Source: CAXMQZ01 sp963707075
GTDB lineage: Bacteria > Acidobacteriota > Thermoanaerobaculia > Multivoradales > JAHEKO01
DNA: 64,000 nt
Direction of reading: 5' to 3'
Assembly: GCA_963707075.1 (NCBI GenBank)
Contig: CAVPOX010000004.1
Coordinates: 1 to 64,000 of the forward strand
The notes under the pieces are model-generated. The model saw nothing but the letters and a program-made list of their open reading frames with translations. It had not been told where the DNA came from and did not search any database. Position 1 is the stretch's first letter. Every line of letters starts with the position of its first letter. Position numbers and translations under genes: made by a program. Shown here piece after piece: positions 9,199 through 17,217 of this stretch.

Positions 9199-9633
9199 AT
9201 GGAAACGCAAAGTTACGCCACACACCGTCGCTTCATGCCGATCTATCACTATCTGTTGACCGCCCTGATCGTGCTCGCGGTGGGCGGGTCCGTCTACAAC
9301 GTCTATCGCGCCTGGACTCGAGGTTCCGGCCGTGGAGAAGCGCTGCTGATCCTGATCCTCGTCGTCATCGCCTTCATCGAGGGTGCCCTGCTGCGGATCT
9401 TCGCTCTGAAAGCGCAGGATCGTGCCATCCGGGCGGAAGAGAATCTCCGTCACTACGTGCTGTTCGGGTCACTGCTGACTCCGACACTCGATACGCGCCA
9501 GATTATCGGTCTCCGTTTTGCCTCCGACGAGGAGCTCGGTCCCCTGGCCGAGCGCGCTGCGAAAGAGAACCTGTCAGAGGACGCCATCAAGAAGGCCATC
9601 AAGAACTGGCGCCCCGATCATTACCGCGTCTAG
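9199..9633 (+). CDS. DUF6526-family two-helix membrane protein
   Basis: A 144-residue inner-membrane protein. The opening (QSYATHRRFMPIYHYLL) and two transmembrane helices (about 17-37 and 48-68), followed by FALKAQDRAIRAEENLR and a soluble helical tail, fit the DUF6526 family. Function is unknown. It is a single-gene unit flanked by the hairpins at 9124 and about 9660 and converges on the esterase-encoding gene. Confidence 0.75.
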   Translation: METQSYATHRRFMPIYHYLLTALIVLAVGGSVYNVYRAWTRGSGRGEALLILILVVIAFIEGALLRIFALKAQDRAIRAEENLRHYVLFGSLLTPTLDTRQIIGLRFASDEELGPLAERAAKENLSEDAIKKAIKNWRPDHYRV

Positions 9634-9681
9634 CCGACCCACGAGGGTTTCGCAGCGGCCGTGTCTCTGTGCCGGCCGTCT

Positions 9682-10887
9682 TCAGCGCAGCGGGAACAGT
9701 GCCGTCAGCATGTCGTCGGTATAGCCGCTGAAGATGGTCCAGCCCAGGCCTTCAGGTACCTCGCCGCCGGCTGGACGATGCCCGGCTTCCCTGAGCCGCG
9801 CGAAGAACTTGCGGTTGTCTTCAACCTGGTCCCAGGCCTCGTGTGGCGAGCGCAAGTGATACGTGCCCCAGGCCTGATAGATCACCAAAGGCTGATCGGC
9901 AGCTGCCGGGATGTCCTCGGCCAGCTCCAGACCGAAGACGATGGGCCAGAGGCTGCCAACGCGACCGAAGACCTCGGGGTGGTGAAACGCGCTGTAGAGA
10001 GCGGTATCTCCACCATCAGTCTCCCCGACGATGGCCCTTCGGCTGGCATCCGGGATCGTGCGGTAGCGCGCATCGATCATCGGCACCAGTTCCCCGACCA
10101 CCATCTCGACGTACTTTTCGGTCGGCCAGAGGTCATCATCCTCGTTCTCGGGATCGGGCAAGACAAAGACAGCGATCAAGGGTTCGATGCGCTCATCGAT
10201 CAGATTGTCGAGAGTGTTCTTGAGGGTTCCCTCGTTGAGCGCTTCATCGCCATCCAGGAAGTAGAGCGTCGGATACCGGCGGTCCTCTGAAGCGGTGTAG
10301 CCTGCCGGGAGGTAGACGGTCGCCTTTCGCGTTTGGCCCTCTTTGGCAGTGCTTTCCCATTCGACCTCTTGCGTCGTTCCGCGGCGTGCCTCCACGACTT
10401 CGCCCACATGGTCGGGAGCCTGCCAGGCGGGCATGGCAAACCAGGAGACCTCTCCAAACGCACCGTCGTGAGGCGTGGGGTTGAGGGGGTCGGGGGCCGG
10501 GTCGGCAAAGTCGACAATGAACCCGTAGCCCACCGACGCGTTGGGCTCGAGGTGGGTCGAATAGTAGAACAGATCGGTACCGGGCACGTGAGTCATCGGA
10601 TCCTCGCGACGGTAGCCAATCATGTCGCCGACGATGCCCACATCTGTCGCCTCGCCTCGATAGACGAAGTGCACGGCTCCTGAATCCTCGATGATCGGAA
10701 AAGACTCCTGCTCTTCGAGGTAGGCGCTGATGACCGAGGCCTTGTCTTCCGCGGCCTCGACGTCAGCCAGAAACTGGCCAAAACCGGTGGCGGCGATCCA
10801 GGTAGAGGTGTCGCTCGAGCCTTCGCCTTGCGGAGGTGATATCGATTCTGGCCAGTTGCCCCATGCTGCGAGCGTAAAGATGTCCAT
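9682..10887 (-). CDS. Esterase (enterochelin-esterase/IroE-like fold), probably the frameshifted C-terminal half of the upstream propeller protein
   Basis: The frame encodes up to 401 residues. About 60-165 resemble an early-set/CBM48-like N-terminal domain (VHFVYRGEATDVGIVGDM) and about 175-395 an alpha/beta hydrolase of the Fes/IroE esterase type (KATVYLPAGYTASEDRRYPTLYFLDGDEA, then VGETDGGDTALYSA). The nucleophile position of the usual GxSxGG elbow reads ETDGG, so catalysis is doubtful. The only available ATG (10887) has no Shine-Dalgarno and lies inside the conserved last strand of the propeller encoded in the overlapping frame. There is also no signal peptide although relatives are exported. 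It is best explained as the C-terminal part of a propeller-esterase fusion separated by one frameshift. Confidence 0.65.
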   Translation of the reverse strand: MDIFTLAAWGNWPESISPPQGEGSSDTSTWIAATGFGQFLADVEAAEDKASVISAYLEEQESFPIIEDSGAVHFVYRGEATDVGIVGDMIGYRREDPMTHVPGTDLFYYSTHLEPNASVGYGFIVDFADPAPDPLNPTPHDGAFGEVSWFAMPAWQAPDHVGEVVEARRGTTQEVEWESTAKEGQTRKATVYLPAGYTASEDRRYPTLYFLDGDEALNEGTLKNTLDNLIDERIEPLIAVFVLPDPENEDDDLWPTEKYVEMVVGELVPMIDARYRTIPDASRRAIVGETDGGDTALYSAFHHPEVFGRVGSLWPIVFGLELAEDIPAAADQPLVIYQAWGTYHLRSPHEAWDQVEDNRKFFARLREAGHRPAGGEVPEGLGWTIFSGYTDDMLTALFPLR

Positions 10888-12061
10888 CGGCGTAGGCAGG
10901 CGCAGACCAGGAATGCTCCTCGAAGAGCTCGAGATGGGTGATCTCCTGGTAGCCCTCCGGTGAAGCCTTGGCCACCCGCAGGACTCCGGGCTTGTTCATG
11001 ATCACCAGGTGGTTGCCAACCAGGGTGGGAAAGCCGTCACCGGCGTCGCGTGACCGCCACACGATCTCGCCTGTCGCTGCGTCGACACAGGTGAAGATCT
11101 TGCTGTTCATGCCATAGAGATACCCGTCATGGTAGACGGGAATCACATAAGAGCTCTTGATCGATCCCGCCGACCAGAGCTCGGAGACTTCGAAAGGACC
11201 GGTGCCGGTGACTTGCAGCATGACCGAGGTAGGGTGGTTGTTCATCAGCAGAAGCCGACTCTCGCCAGCTGGAACCGGAACAATCGTCTCGCCACCCATG
11301 GCACGCTCATCGCCATTGTGCTCGTAGGTCCAGAGCACCTCACCGGTGGCCGGGCTGAGGCCGCTCACCGTCTTCTGGCCGACCACCACAACGTGTCTCT
11401 TGCCGCCGAGCTCAGCCACAATGGGCGACTGGTACTGGATCTCGTCGGTGCCAGTTGCCCACAACAACTCACCAGTTTCAGAATCGAAGCCACCAAAGGT
11501 CTTGCCTTCACCAGCGCCGATCTGAACGACAAGCACGCCATCCACATACAGGGGTGAGCTGGAGAAGCCGTAGAACGGAGCCTCGGCTTCCAGATCCTCG
11601 ACCAGGTTGAGACTCCATAGCTCCCGACCGTTGCCCGCATCGAAGGCAAAAAGACCACCTGCGGGGCTGAGAACATAGACTCGACCTTCGGCGAGAGCCG
11701 GCGTGGCAATGGGGCCATCGTGGGAACCATCGTGGCCTTTGTAGGCCTCGCCGATGGCTTGACGCCACAACTCGTCACCATGCTCGAGATCGAACGCGGC
11801 GACGACATCCTCCGTGCCGGCCTGAAATGCGGCGATGATGCGCTGACCATCTACGGTGACCACCGAGTAGCCCGAGCCCAACTCGCGCTTCCAACCGATC
11901 GCCAACTCTCCGCCATCGCCCTTGAACAACTGGGCATCGTGCACCGCTCCGTCATGGCTTGGACCCCGCAGACCAGGCCAGGTAGCACTGGCCGGCAGGT
12001 TAGAGAGGTGGAGCACGGTTGCGATGGCGAGCCCGAGGGCAATTCTGCGGGTGGTCTGCAT
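10763..12061 (-). CDS. Secreted PQQ-like beta-propeller protein (possible N-terminal half of a fusion)
   Basis: The frame encodes 432 residues. The signal peptide is about 1-26 (IALGLAIATVLHLSNLPASA) and the rest is a BamB/PQQ-like propeller with repeats such as LAEGRVYVLSPAGGLFAFDAGNGRELW and YADGHLYARSMGQLARIDI. The recognisable propeller ends at that last strand. The following ~24 residues (Arg/Leu-rich, TSARRRLERHLYL) look like out-of-frame sequence and overlap the esterase frame by 125 bases. A +1 shift within about 10840-10870 would join the two into one exported protein of roughly 800 residues. It is paralogous to the protein encoded at 7739-9055. Confidence 0.8.
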   Translation of the reverse strand: MQTTRRIALGLAIATVLHLSNLPASATWPGLRGPSHDGAVHDAQLFKGDGGELAIGWKRELGSGYSVVTVDGQRIIAAFQAGTEDVVAAFDLEHGDELWRQAIGEAYKGHDGSHDGPIATPALAEGRVYVLSPAGGLFAFDAGNGRELWSLNLVEDLEAEAPFYGFSSSPLYVDGVLVVQIGAGEGKTFGGFDSETGELLWATGTDEIQYQSPIVAELGGKRHVVVVGQKTVSGLSPATGEVLWTYEHNGDERAMGGETIVPVPAGESRLLLMNNHPTSVMLQVTGTGPFEVSELWSAGSIKSSYVIPVYHDGYLYGMNSKIFTCVDAATGEIVWRSRDAGDGFPTLVGNHLVIMNKPGVLRVAKASPEGYQEITHLELFEEHSWSAPAYADGHLYARSMGQLARIDITSARRRLERHLYLDRRHRFWPVSG

Positions 12062-12160
12062 GGGGAAGATACCTCCAGCGTTGGTCGTGATTTGCAGTCA
12101 GTAGTTCAGCCTGGCCGGTGCGCAGACCGGTCGCTTCGATGGATCCGTCGGAATAGAAAT

Positions 12161-12544
12161 CTATTCTGGTAGGGGAATGCTGCTATTCCACATATCGCGG
12201 TGGAAATGCCACTCGCCGTCGGTCTTGCTCCAGACTTCGATGAATTTGCCGTGGTCGATCTCGTTGCCCTCGGGGTCGGTGATCCGGAAGGTCCCTGTCT
12301 TGAAAGCCATCTCACCGCCAACCTGGATCTCCGTCACTTCGAGAGAGCCTTTCACCCCCATGTCGATGAATCCCTGCCAGAAAGCCTGGATGGCCTCGCG
12401 GCCCTCGACCGTTTCACCGTTTGGCGGGAAGAGCTGAGCGTCTTCCGACATCAGGGCGGCGATGGCTGGGGCATTCCCGCTGTTGAAGGCGTCGGCCCAT
12501 TTTTGGGTGGCGGCGGAGATGACTGCGCTATCGGACTCGTTCAT
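12161..12544 (-). CDS. SnoaL-like / DUF4440 (SgcJ-type) protein
   Basis: A 127-residue NTF2-fold protein. The pattern WADAFNSGNAPAIAALMSEDAQLFPPNGETVEGREAIQAFWQGFID and the final IEVWSKTDGEWHFHRDMWNSS match the SnoaL/DUF4440 family. Members form cone-shaped barrels that bind small hydrophobic ligands or act as isomerases; no substrate can be named. The start at 12544 is chosen because AAGGAG lies 7 bases upstream. The frame extends further upstream, but that part overlaps the repeat half-site at 12612 and looks non-coding. There is no signal peptide. It lies just upstream of the propeller gene on the same strand (99-base gap). Confidence 0.8.
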   Translation of the reverse strand: MNESDSAVISAATQKWADAFNSGNAPAIAALMSEDAQLFPPNGETVEGREAIQAFWQGFIDMGVKGSLEVTEIQVGGEMAFKTGTFRITDPEGNEIDHGKFIEVWSKTDGEWHFHRDMWNSSIPLPE

Positions 12545-12611
12545 GGAGCACTCCTTTTGGATCCTGCGAAAATCCTCAGGTTCAGATTGTTGGTCGGATT
12601 CTAGTACATCG

Positions 12612-12629
12612 GGTGACAGGATACTTTCT
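12612..12629 (+). repeat. Half-copy of a REP-like palindrome
   Basis: Eighteen bases here (GGTGACAGGATACTTTCT) are identical to the left arm of the perfect palindrome at 55725-55763. The right arm is absent or decayed. The site lies between two divergent genes. Confidence 0.55.
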
Positions 12630-12678
12630 CGGCGGAAACACCCTCTTGCCCTATCGGTATCTGATATACAAAGTCCCC

Positions 12679-13791
12679 GTGTCGACACCCAAGAAGCTCT
12701 CCGGTCGCCTGGTATCCCTCGACGCTTTCCGGGGCCTGACGGTTGCGGCCATGATTCTGGTCAACAACCCGGGCAGTTGGGAGTTCGTATTCGGCCCGTT
12801 GGAGCATGCGGCATGGCATGGTTGGACTCCAACGGATCTGATCTTTCCCTTCTTCCTGTTCATCGTCGGCGTGGCGATTCCCTTCGCCTTCAGCAAACGG
12901 TGGACCTCCGGTCGAGGTGCCCTCTACCGACGCATCTTCCGCCGCTCGGCGGTGATCTTTCTGCTCGGCCTGTTCCTGAGCCTGTTTCCCGACTTCGATC
13001 TGTCGAATGCGCGCTATGTCGGGGTGTTGCCGCGGATCGCGGTGGTCTACCTGGTGACGGCACTGCTGGTGGTCAACCTGTCACGACGGGCGCTGGCCTG
13101 GGTGACGCTGTTTCTATTGTTCGGGTATTGGGCCGTGATGACCCTGGTGCCGGTTCCTGGCCAGGGCGCGGGAGTCCTGACGCCGGAAGGCAATCTCGCG
13201 GCCTGGGTCGACAGCTTCGTCGTGCCCGGCCGCATGTACCAGGGAACCTGGGATCCGGAAGGTTTGATGAGTACATTCCCGGCCATCGCCACGGCGTTGC
13301 TCGGAGTGTTCACCGGCGACTGGCTCCGATCGGGTCGCGACCGAAAGGCTATCGCGCGGGGAATGCTGGTTGCCGGCTTCTGCGGAATCGTTTTGGGCTA
13401 CCTGTGGAACGTCTGGTTCCCCATCAACAAGAACCTGTGGACCAGCTCGTATGTGGTGTTTACCGCGGGTGCGGCCCTGGTGCTCCTCGCCGTGCTCTAC
13501 TGGGTGATCGATGTCCAGGGTCATCGCCGCTGGGCCCGTCCGCTGGTGGCCTTCGGCGTCAACGCTATCAGCGTCTACGTCCTGGCTGGCATGGTGGCCC
13601 GGATCCTCATCAAGACTCAGGTGACGGTCGAGGATGGAACGGTTCCGCTGAAGGCCTGGTTGTTCGACAATTACTTCGCCACCTGGGCGCCGCCCGAAGT
13701 CGCTTCACTGATCTTCGCCCTGACCTTCCTGTTTTTCCTCTGGCTGCTCGTCGAGCTGCTCTACCAGAAGCGAATCTTCATCAAGGTTTGA
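12679..13791 (+). CDS. DUF5009 / heparan-alpha-glucosaminide N-acetyltransferase-like membrane protein
   Basis: About 370 residues with roughly ten membrane helices. The diagnostic N-terminus RLVSLDAFRGLTVAAMILVNNPGSW, then TPTDLIFPFFLFIVGVAIPFAF, is that of the DUF5009/DUF1624 (HGSNAT-like) family. These transfer acetyl groups across a membrane onto sugar amines, with His in the EHAAWHGW loop as the likely acceptor-side catalytic residue. The natural acceptor in bacteria is unknown; cell-wall or dietary glycans are plausible. The frame is open from a GTG at 12613, but that codon lies in the REP-like half-site. The GTG at 12679 (STPKKLSGRL) gives the usual N-terminus, though its ribosome site is weak. 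Confidence 0.82.
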   Translation: MSTPKKLSGRLVSLDAFRGLTVAAMILVNNPGSWEFVFGPLEHAAWHGWTPTDLIFPFFLFIVGVAIPFAFSKRWTSGRGALYRRIFRRSAVIFLLGLFLSLFPDFDLSNARYVGVLPRIAVVYLVTALLVVNLSRRALAWVTLFLLFGYWAVMTLVPVPGQGAGVLTPEGNLAAWVDSFVVPGRMYQGTWDPEGLMSTFPAIATALLGVFTGDWLRSGRDRKAIARGMLVAGFCGIVLGYLWNVWFPINKNLWTSSYVVFTAGAALVLLAVLYWVIDVQGHRRWARPLVAFGVNAISVYVLAGMVARILIKTQVTVEDGTVPLKAWLFDNYFATWAPPEVASLIFALTFLFFLWLLVELLYQKRIFIKV

Positions 13792-13812
13792 GCGTGGGTC
13801 ACAGTTTGCTTG

Positions 13813-14763
13813 TCAGCGGTCGTCCGAGAACCGCGCCGCTTGCTGGAGCGTCTGGCTGGGCGATTCGCCGAAGAGTCGCTTGTATTCGCTCGAGAAGCGG
13901 CCGAGGTGGTTGAGGCCGGAGGCGTAGGCCGCTTCGGTCACGTTCATTTCTGAAGCGCCACCCAGCAGTAGCTCGCGTGCCTTATGGAGGCGGCAAAGGT
14001 GGACGAACTCGTGCACGCTGACATCGTACTGCTGCCGAAAGCAGCGATTGAGATGCTGTCGGGTAATGCCGAGATCCCGAGCCAGTGAGGCGAGATCCAG
14101 TTCACCGGCCGAAACGGTGCAGATGTATTTGCGCGTCTCGGTCGCGTACCTTGTGGCGGCCCGGATTGGTGGCGGAGACCACCCGTGGTCGTGGCTCGCT
14201 GCATCGAAGAGACCCAGGAAGGTTCTCACCAGTTCTTGCTCGACGTCAGGCCAAGTCGTCAAGTCTTGGGTATCCACGATGGCATCGACCTGCGCGAGGA
14301 CGGTGCTGAGGTGATCCAGCCTGTCGATCCCTGGATCCATAACGAATGCGCGAGGTGCCTCGATGAGATCGACTCCGAAGTCGGCGGCGGCGGCTGCGAT
14401 CCGGTCTGCCGGAAGTAGGTAGTGGACGTCGCTGAAGCCCCGGCATCCCACGGCATCGATGCTGCAACCGGGTGGGTAGAGAACGATCTGCTTCGTTGAG
14501 ACCTTTCGGTCGAAGAAGCGGGCGACTCCTTCCCGGACCGCCATGATGGTGAATCCCATGGGAGACGAAGTGCCAAACGCCAGGACCGGAAAACCGAACC
14601 GCTCCCGGTAGACGAGGCAGCCGTCGACCTGGATCTCGATGGCCTCGGAGTCGAGCGGTCCGGGAGTGAGCCTCATGTAGTTCACGTCGAAGCCGAATCG
14701 CCGCACAACACGACGAATCTCCTTGACCTCGCCGAACCGATGGATCTGCGCTTGAGTGTCCAA
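13813..14763 (-). CDS. AraC-family transcriptional regulator
   Basis: A 316-residue regulator. The C-terminal ~105 residues hold two helix-turn-helix units typical of AraC/XylS: LASLARDLGITRQHLNRCFRQQY and VTEAAYASGLNHLGRFSSEYKRLFGESPSQTL. The N-terminal ~200 residues are a sensor-like region similar to AraC_N or cupin-like domains (SMGFTIMAVREG), with no assignable ligand. It ends convergent with the DUF5009 gene (21-base gap) and starts opposite the DUF2092 run. It could regulate either side; no operator is recognisable. Confidence 0.88.
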   Translation of the reverse strand: MDTQAQIHRFGEVKEIRRVVRRFGFDVNYMRLTPGPLDSEAIEIQVDGCLVYRERFGFPVLAFGTSSPMGFTIMAVREGVARFFDRKVSTKQIVLYPPGCSIDAVGCRGFSDVHYLLPADRIAAAAADFGVDLIEAPRAFVMDPGIDRLDHLSTVLAQVDAIVDTQDLTTWPDVEQELVRTFLGLFDAASHDHGWSPPPIRAATRYATETRKYICTVSAGELDLASLARDLGITRQHLNRCFRQQYDVSVHEFVHLCRLHKARELLLGGASEMNVTEAAYASGLNHLGRFSSEYKRLFGESPSQTLQQAARFSDDR

Positions 14764-15163
14764 AACCCTGGGTGGCCTGAATCGCCAAATGTTCAGAATT
14801 GGATAGTGCTGCGGCTAGCTTACAGCCTCATCCTGCAGTCGGCAAGCATGCAGCCTGTTCGTCTAAGTTGCTGTCAAGTAGACACTTAGGTCACCGAGAA
14901 TGGCCCTTCCGCAGATTGTCAGAAGAGATCGAGTCGAGCCCAGCGGGAAACCGCTGGACGGAAAGCGGATAGACAACGCTCTCCTGTCGTGGGAAAGCTA
15001 TGAAGGATCGTTTCTGTGAGGCACGCTTTCGAATCTCTGTTACTGAGCGGATGTTGCTCTCGTATGGCGAGCACGCCACCCCGCAGGAACAAGTTCGACT
15101 TTTGGGAGAGGTGAGTGGCAACGGGTTCTCCCGACACCGGGTGAGCAACCAAGGAGGTCGAGA
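14764..15163. other. 400-base intergenic region between divergent AraC and DUF2092 genes
   Basis: Mostly non-coding. It contains a perfect 7-bp hairpin with a GAAA tetraloop at 14940-14957 (CCAGCGG/CCGCTGG), a short ORF described separately at 15000-15167, and a strong Shine-Dalgarno (AAGGAGG) just before the DUF2092 start. No confident promoter hexamers were found. The GNRA-capped hairpin raises the possibility of a structured 5' leader. Confidence 0.4.
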
Positions 15164-15167
15164 ATGA
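15000..15167 (+). CDS. Possible 55-residue leader ORF overlapping the DUF2092 start
   Basis: The ATG at 15000 opens a frame of 55 codons (beginning MKDRFCEARFRISVTER) whose TGA overlaps the DUF2092 ATG as ATGA, the usual geometry of translational coupling. Against it, the ribosome site is weak (GGGA), third-position GC is lower than in neighbouring genes, there is no recognisable family, and DUF2092 has its own strong Shine-Dalgarno. It may be chance. Confidence 0.25.
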   Translation: MKDRFCEARFRISVTERMLLSYGEHATPQEQVRLLGEVSGNGFSRHRVSNQGGRE

Positions 15168-15943
15168 CAAGGAGGAACCTCGCGGTACCGGTAGTGGTGC
15201 TTGTGCTGGCTACGCTCGTTTCGCCAAGCGGTGTCGTACCGGCTGGGGCGCAGGAATCGGCCATTGAACCGGAGGCAACGCGACTGCTGAAGCGGATGAC
15301 CGACTACGTGAGTGATCTGCAGCGCTTCAGCGTCGACACAGACAACATGCTCGAGGACGTGTTGGTGACGGGGCAGAAGATCCAGTACGACTTCACATCG
15401 ACGGTGAAGATCCAACGGCCGGACAAGCTGCGCGTCGAGCGCACGGGAGATCTGCTGCGACAGGTGCTGGTGTATGACGGCAAGAACCTGACCATCCACA
15501 ACCCCCAGGACAACTACTTCGCGACGACCGATGCCCCGGACAACATCGATGACCTGCTGCACTTCGCCCGCGACACGCTCGACATCGTGCCACCGACGGG
15601 AGACATGATCTACACCAACGCTTACGAACTGCTGACCGCCGGGGTCATCGAGGGATTCGTGGTCGGCAAGTCGATGGTGGATGGGGTCCGCTGCGACCAT
15701 CTCGCGTTCCGAACGCCGCTGGTGGACTGGCAGATCTGGATCAGCGACGGCGATCAGCCGTTACCGCACAAGTACGTGCTGACCACCATGGATGATCCAG
15801 CCCACCCTCAATACCTGGTGCTGATGAGCGAGTGGGACGTTTCACCGAGGTTCGACGCGGCCGATTTCAGCTTCAACCAGCCGGTCGGTGCGCAGCAGAT
15901 CGAGTTCCTGCGAATGGATGCGGGCCAATGGACCACGGAGTGA
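15164..15943 (+). CDS. DUF2092 exported protein
   Basis: A 259-residue protein with a signal peptide (about 1-29, PVVVLVLATLVSPSGVVPAGAQ). The body matches DUF2092, a lipoprotein-localisation (LolA/LolB)-like half-barrel family: ATRLLKRMTDYVSDLQRFSVDTDN, then VKIQRPDKLRVERTGDL, YDGKNLTIHNPQDNYFATTDAP and QIWISDGDQPLPHKYVLT. Such proteins are periplasmic and may bind lipids; the function is unproven. It is the first of several closely spaced forward genes for exported proteins (15-base gap to the next), which look like one operon. Confidence 0.85.
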   Translation: MTRRNLAVPVVVLVLATLVSPSGVVPAGAQESAIEPEATRLLKRMTDYVSDLQRFSVDTDNMLEDVLVTGQKIQYDFTSTVKIQRPDKLRVERTGDLLRQVLVYDGKNLTIHNPQDNYFATTDAPDNIDDLLHFARDTLDIVPPTGDMIYTNAYELLTAGVIEGFVVGKSMVDGVRCDHLAFRTPLVDWQIWISDGDQPLPHKYVLTTMDDPAHPQYLVLMSEWDVSPRFDAADFSFNQPVGAQQIEFLRMDAGQWTTE

Positions 15944-15957
15944 TCGAGGGGTTAGCC

Positions 15958-16449
15958 ATGAAGACACTCATCAAGACTCGGATTCTCGCGATGTGCGTCG
16001 GGTCGATGCTCCTGGTCGATCTGCCGCTCCTGCAGCAACTGGATGAAGCCGAGGCTGTCGCCGGCGTGCGCCGCCGCACCGCCCGGCGCACCGCCGTCGT
16101 CGTGGGAGGTACGACCGCTGCCGCTGCTAGCGCCGCGACTGCCTCGGCCAGTCAACAGGCCGCCTACTCGCAGCAGCAGGCAGCCCAGGCCAACGCTGAG
16201 GCGGCGGCCGCCCAACAGCAGGCCGCCGCAGCGCAGGCGGAGGCCGAGGCTTACAAACAGCAGGCGACGAGCGCCCAGGCTTCGGCACAAGCGGCAGGTG
16301 TGCTTCCCATTGGCACGGTGGTCACCACTCTCCCCGCCGGTTGTAGTCCCGTGACGTCCGGCGGCGTGGAATATCAGCAATGTGGAGGCAACTACTATCG
16401 TGCCGCCTTCCAGGGCAGCCAGCTGGTCTACGTCACGGCCCAGCCGTGA
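15958..16449 (+). CDS. Exported Ala/Gln-rich protein with DUF6515-like C-terminus
   Basis: A 163-residue protein. After a signal sequence (about 1-35) and an Arg-rich patch (RRRTARRTAVVVGG, about 38-51), residues about 52-112 are low-complexity Ala/Gln repeats likely to form a long helix or coiled coil. The C-terminal ~50 residues (PIGTVVTTLPAGCSPVTSGG, EYQQCGGNYYRAAFQGSQLVYVT) resemble the small Cys-containing beta domain of DUF6515-type proteins, with two Cys likely to pair. The start is chosen at 15958 because it yields the signal peptide and lies 15 bases after the DUF2092 stop. Role unknown; probably envelope-associated with its neighbours. Confidence 0.7.
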   Translation: MKTLIKTRILAMCVGSMLLVDLPLLQQLDEAEAVAGVRRRTARRTAVVVGGTTAAAASAATASASQQAAYSQQQAAQANAEAAAAQQQAAAAQAEAEAYKQQATSAQASAQAAGVLPIGTVVTTLPAGCSPVTSGGVEYQQCGGNYYRAAFQGSQLVYVTAQP

Positions 16450-16525
16450 GGCGGCGACATACGTCTGGGAATGCGCGAATCGCTCCGCCGCAAGAATGCA
16501 GTTATGGATGAAAAAGGAGGACCCG

Positions 16526-17113
16526 GTGAACCTTTGTTGGAAAGTCTGCCTTGTGATCGGATGTTTGGTCCTGCTGGTGAGCCCGGTGCTCGCCAAGGAG
16601 AAGCAGCAGGTCGTCGAGCGTTACCAAGCCACAGCGATGAGCCTCAATGCCGGCCGCGCATCGATGATGGAAATAGGCATCTTCGCCTGGAATTCCGATG
16701 AGGACCGGCAGGCGATGATCCAGACCTTCGAGCAAGGGGGGGACGAAGCGCTCTACAAACACTTGAGCAAGCAGGGCGAGATGGCGTTCGTCTCGCTGCC
16801 GGGAACCATGGGCTACCAGATGCGCTATTGCCATCAGGGCAAGACCAGCGATGGTAAGCGACTCATTACCTTGGCGACGGATCGTCCGATCGGCATGGGT
16901 GAAGTGATGAGCGGTTCCCTGAGCCAGCGGGACAACATCTCGTTGGTGTTCCTGATGCTCGATCCGGAAACGGGTGAGGGTACCGGGGAGATGATCGTCG
17001 GTGCTGGCTTCGGGGTCAATAAGAAGACGGGCAAGTTCGAGATCGAGAACGTCGGGCGCGATCCGATCAAGTTCACCACCGTCAAACCGATGAAGGTGAA
17101 GCACAAGAAGTAG
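16526..17113 (+). CDS. Exported protein of unknown function
   Basis: A 195-residue protein. The GTG at 16526 is chosen because AAGGAGG sits 5 bases upstream and the product then starts with a clean signal peptide (MNLCWKVCLVIGCLVLLVSPVLA). A further upstream ATG (16508) would place the ribosome site inside the gene. The mature protein has no domain I recognise. It contains FVSLPGTMGYQMRYCHQ and a section resembling 'DRPI...SQRDNISLVFLMLDPETGEGTGEMIVGAGFG', suggesting a beta-rich fold. Its position in the run of exported proteins at 15.1-17.9 kb points to an envelope role. Confidence 0.7.
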   Translation: MNLCWKVCLVIGCLVLLVSPVLAKEKQQVVERYQATAMSLNAGRASMMEIGIFAWNSDEDRQAMIQTFEQGGDEALYKHLSKQGEMAFVSLPGTMGYQMRYCHQGKTSDGKRLITLATDRPIGMGEVMSGSLSQRDNISLVFLMLDPETGEGTGEMIVGAGFGVNKKTGKFEIENVGRDPIKFTTVKPMKVKHKK

Positions 17114-17217
17114 GAGCAGAGGAGGGTTCGTCTCTGACGGACAGCCTTCAGCGAAGTTCCAGAAGCGCCATATGCAGGTAATGAAGGGAAAATAGCTTTA
17201 TCGACAGGAGGTATGAC

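Noticed and set aside
14890..15060. Cyclic di-GMP (GEMM) riboswitch before DUF2092
   Set aside because: The GAAA hairpin and a GGACGGAAAGC stretch recall the class, but the second conserved hairpin and core bases are missing.
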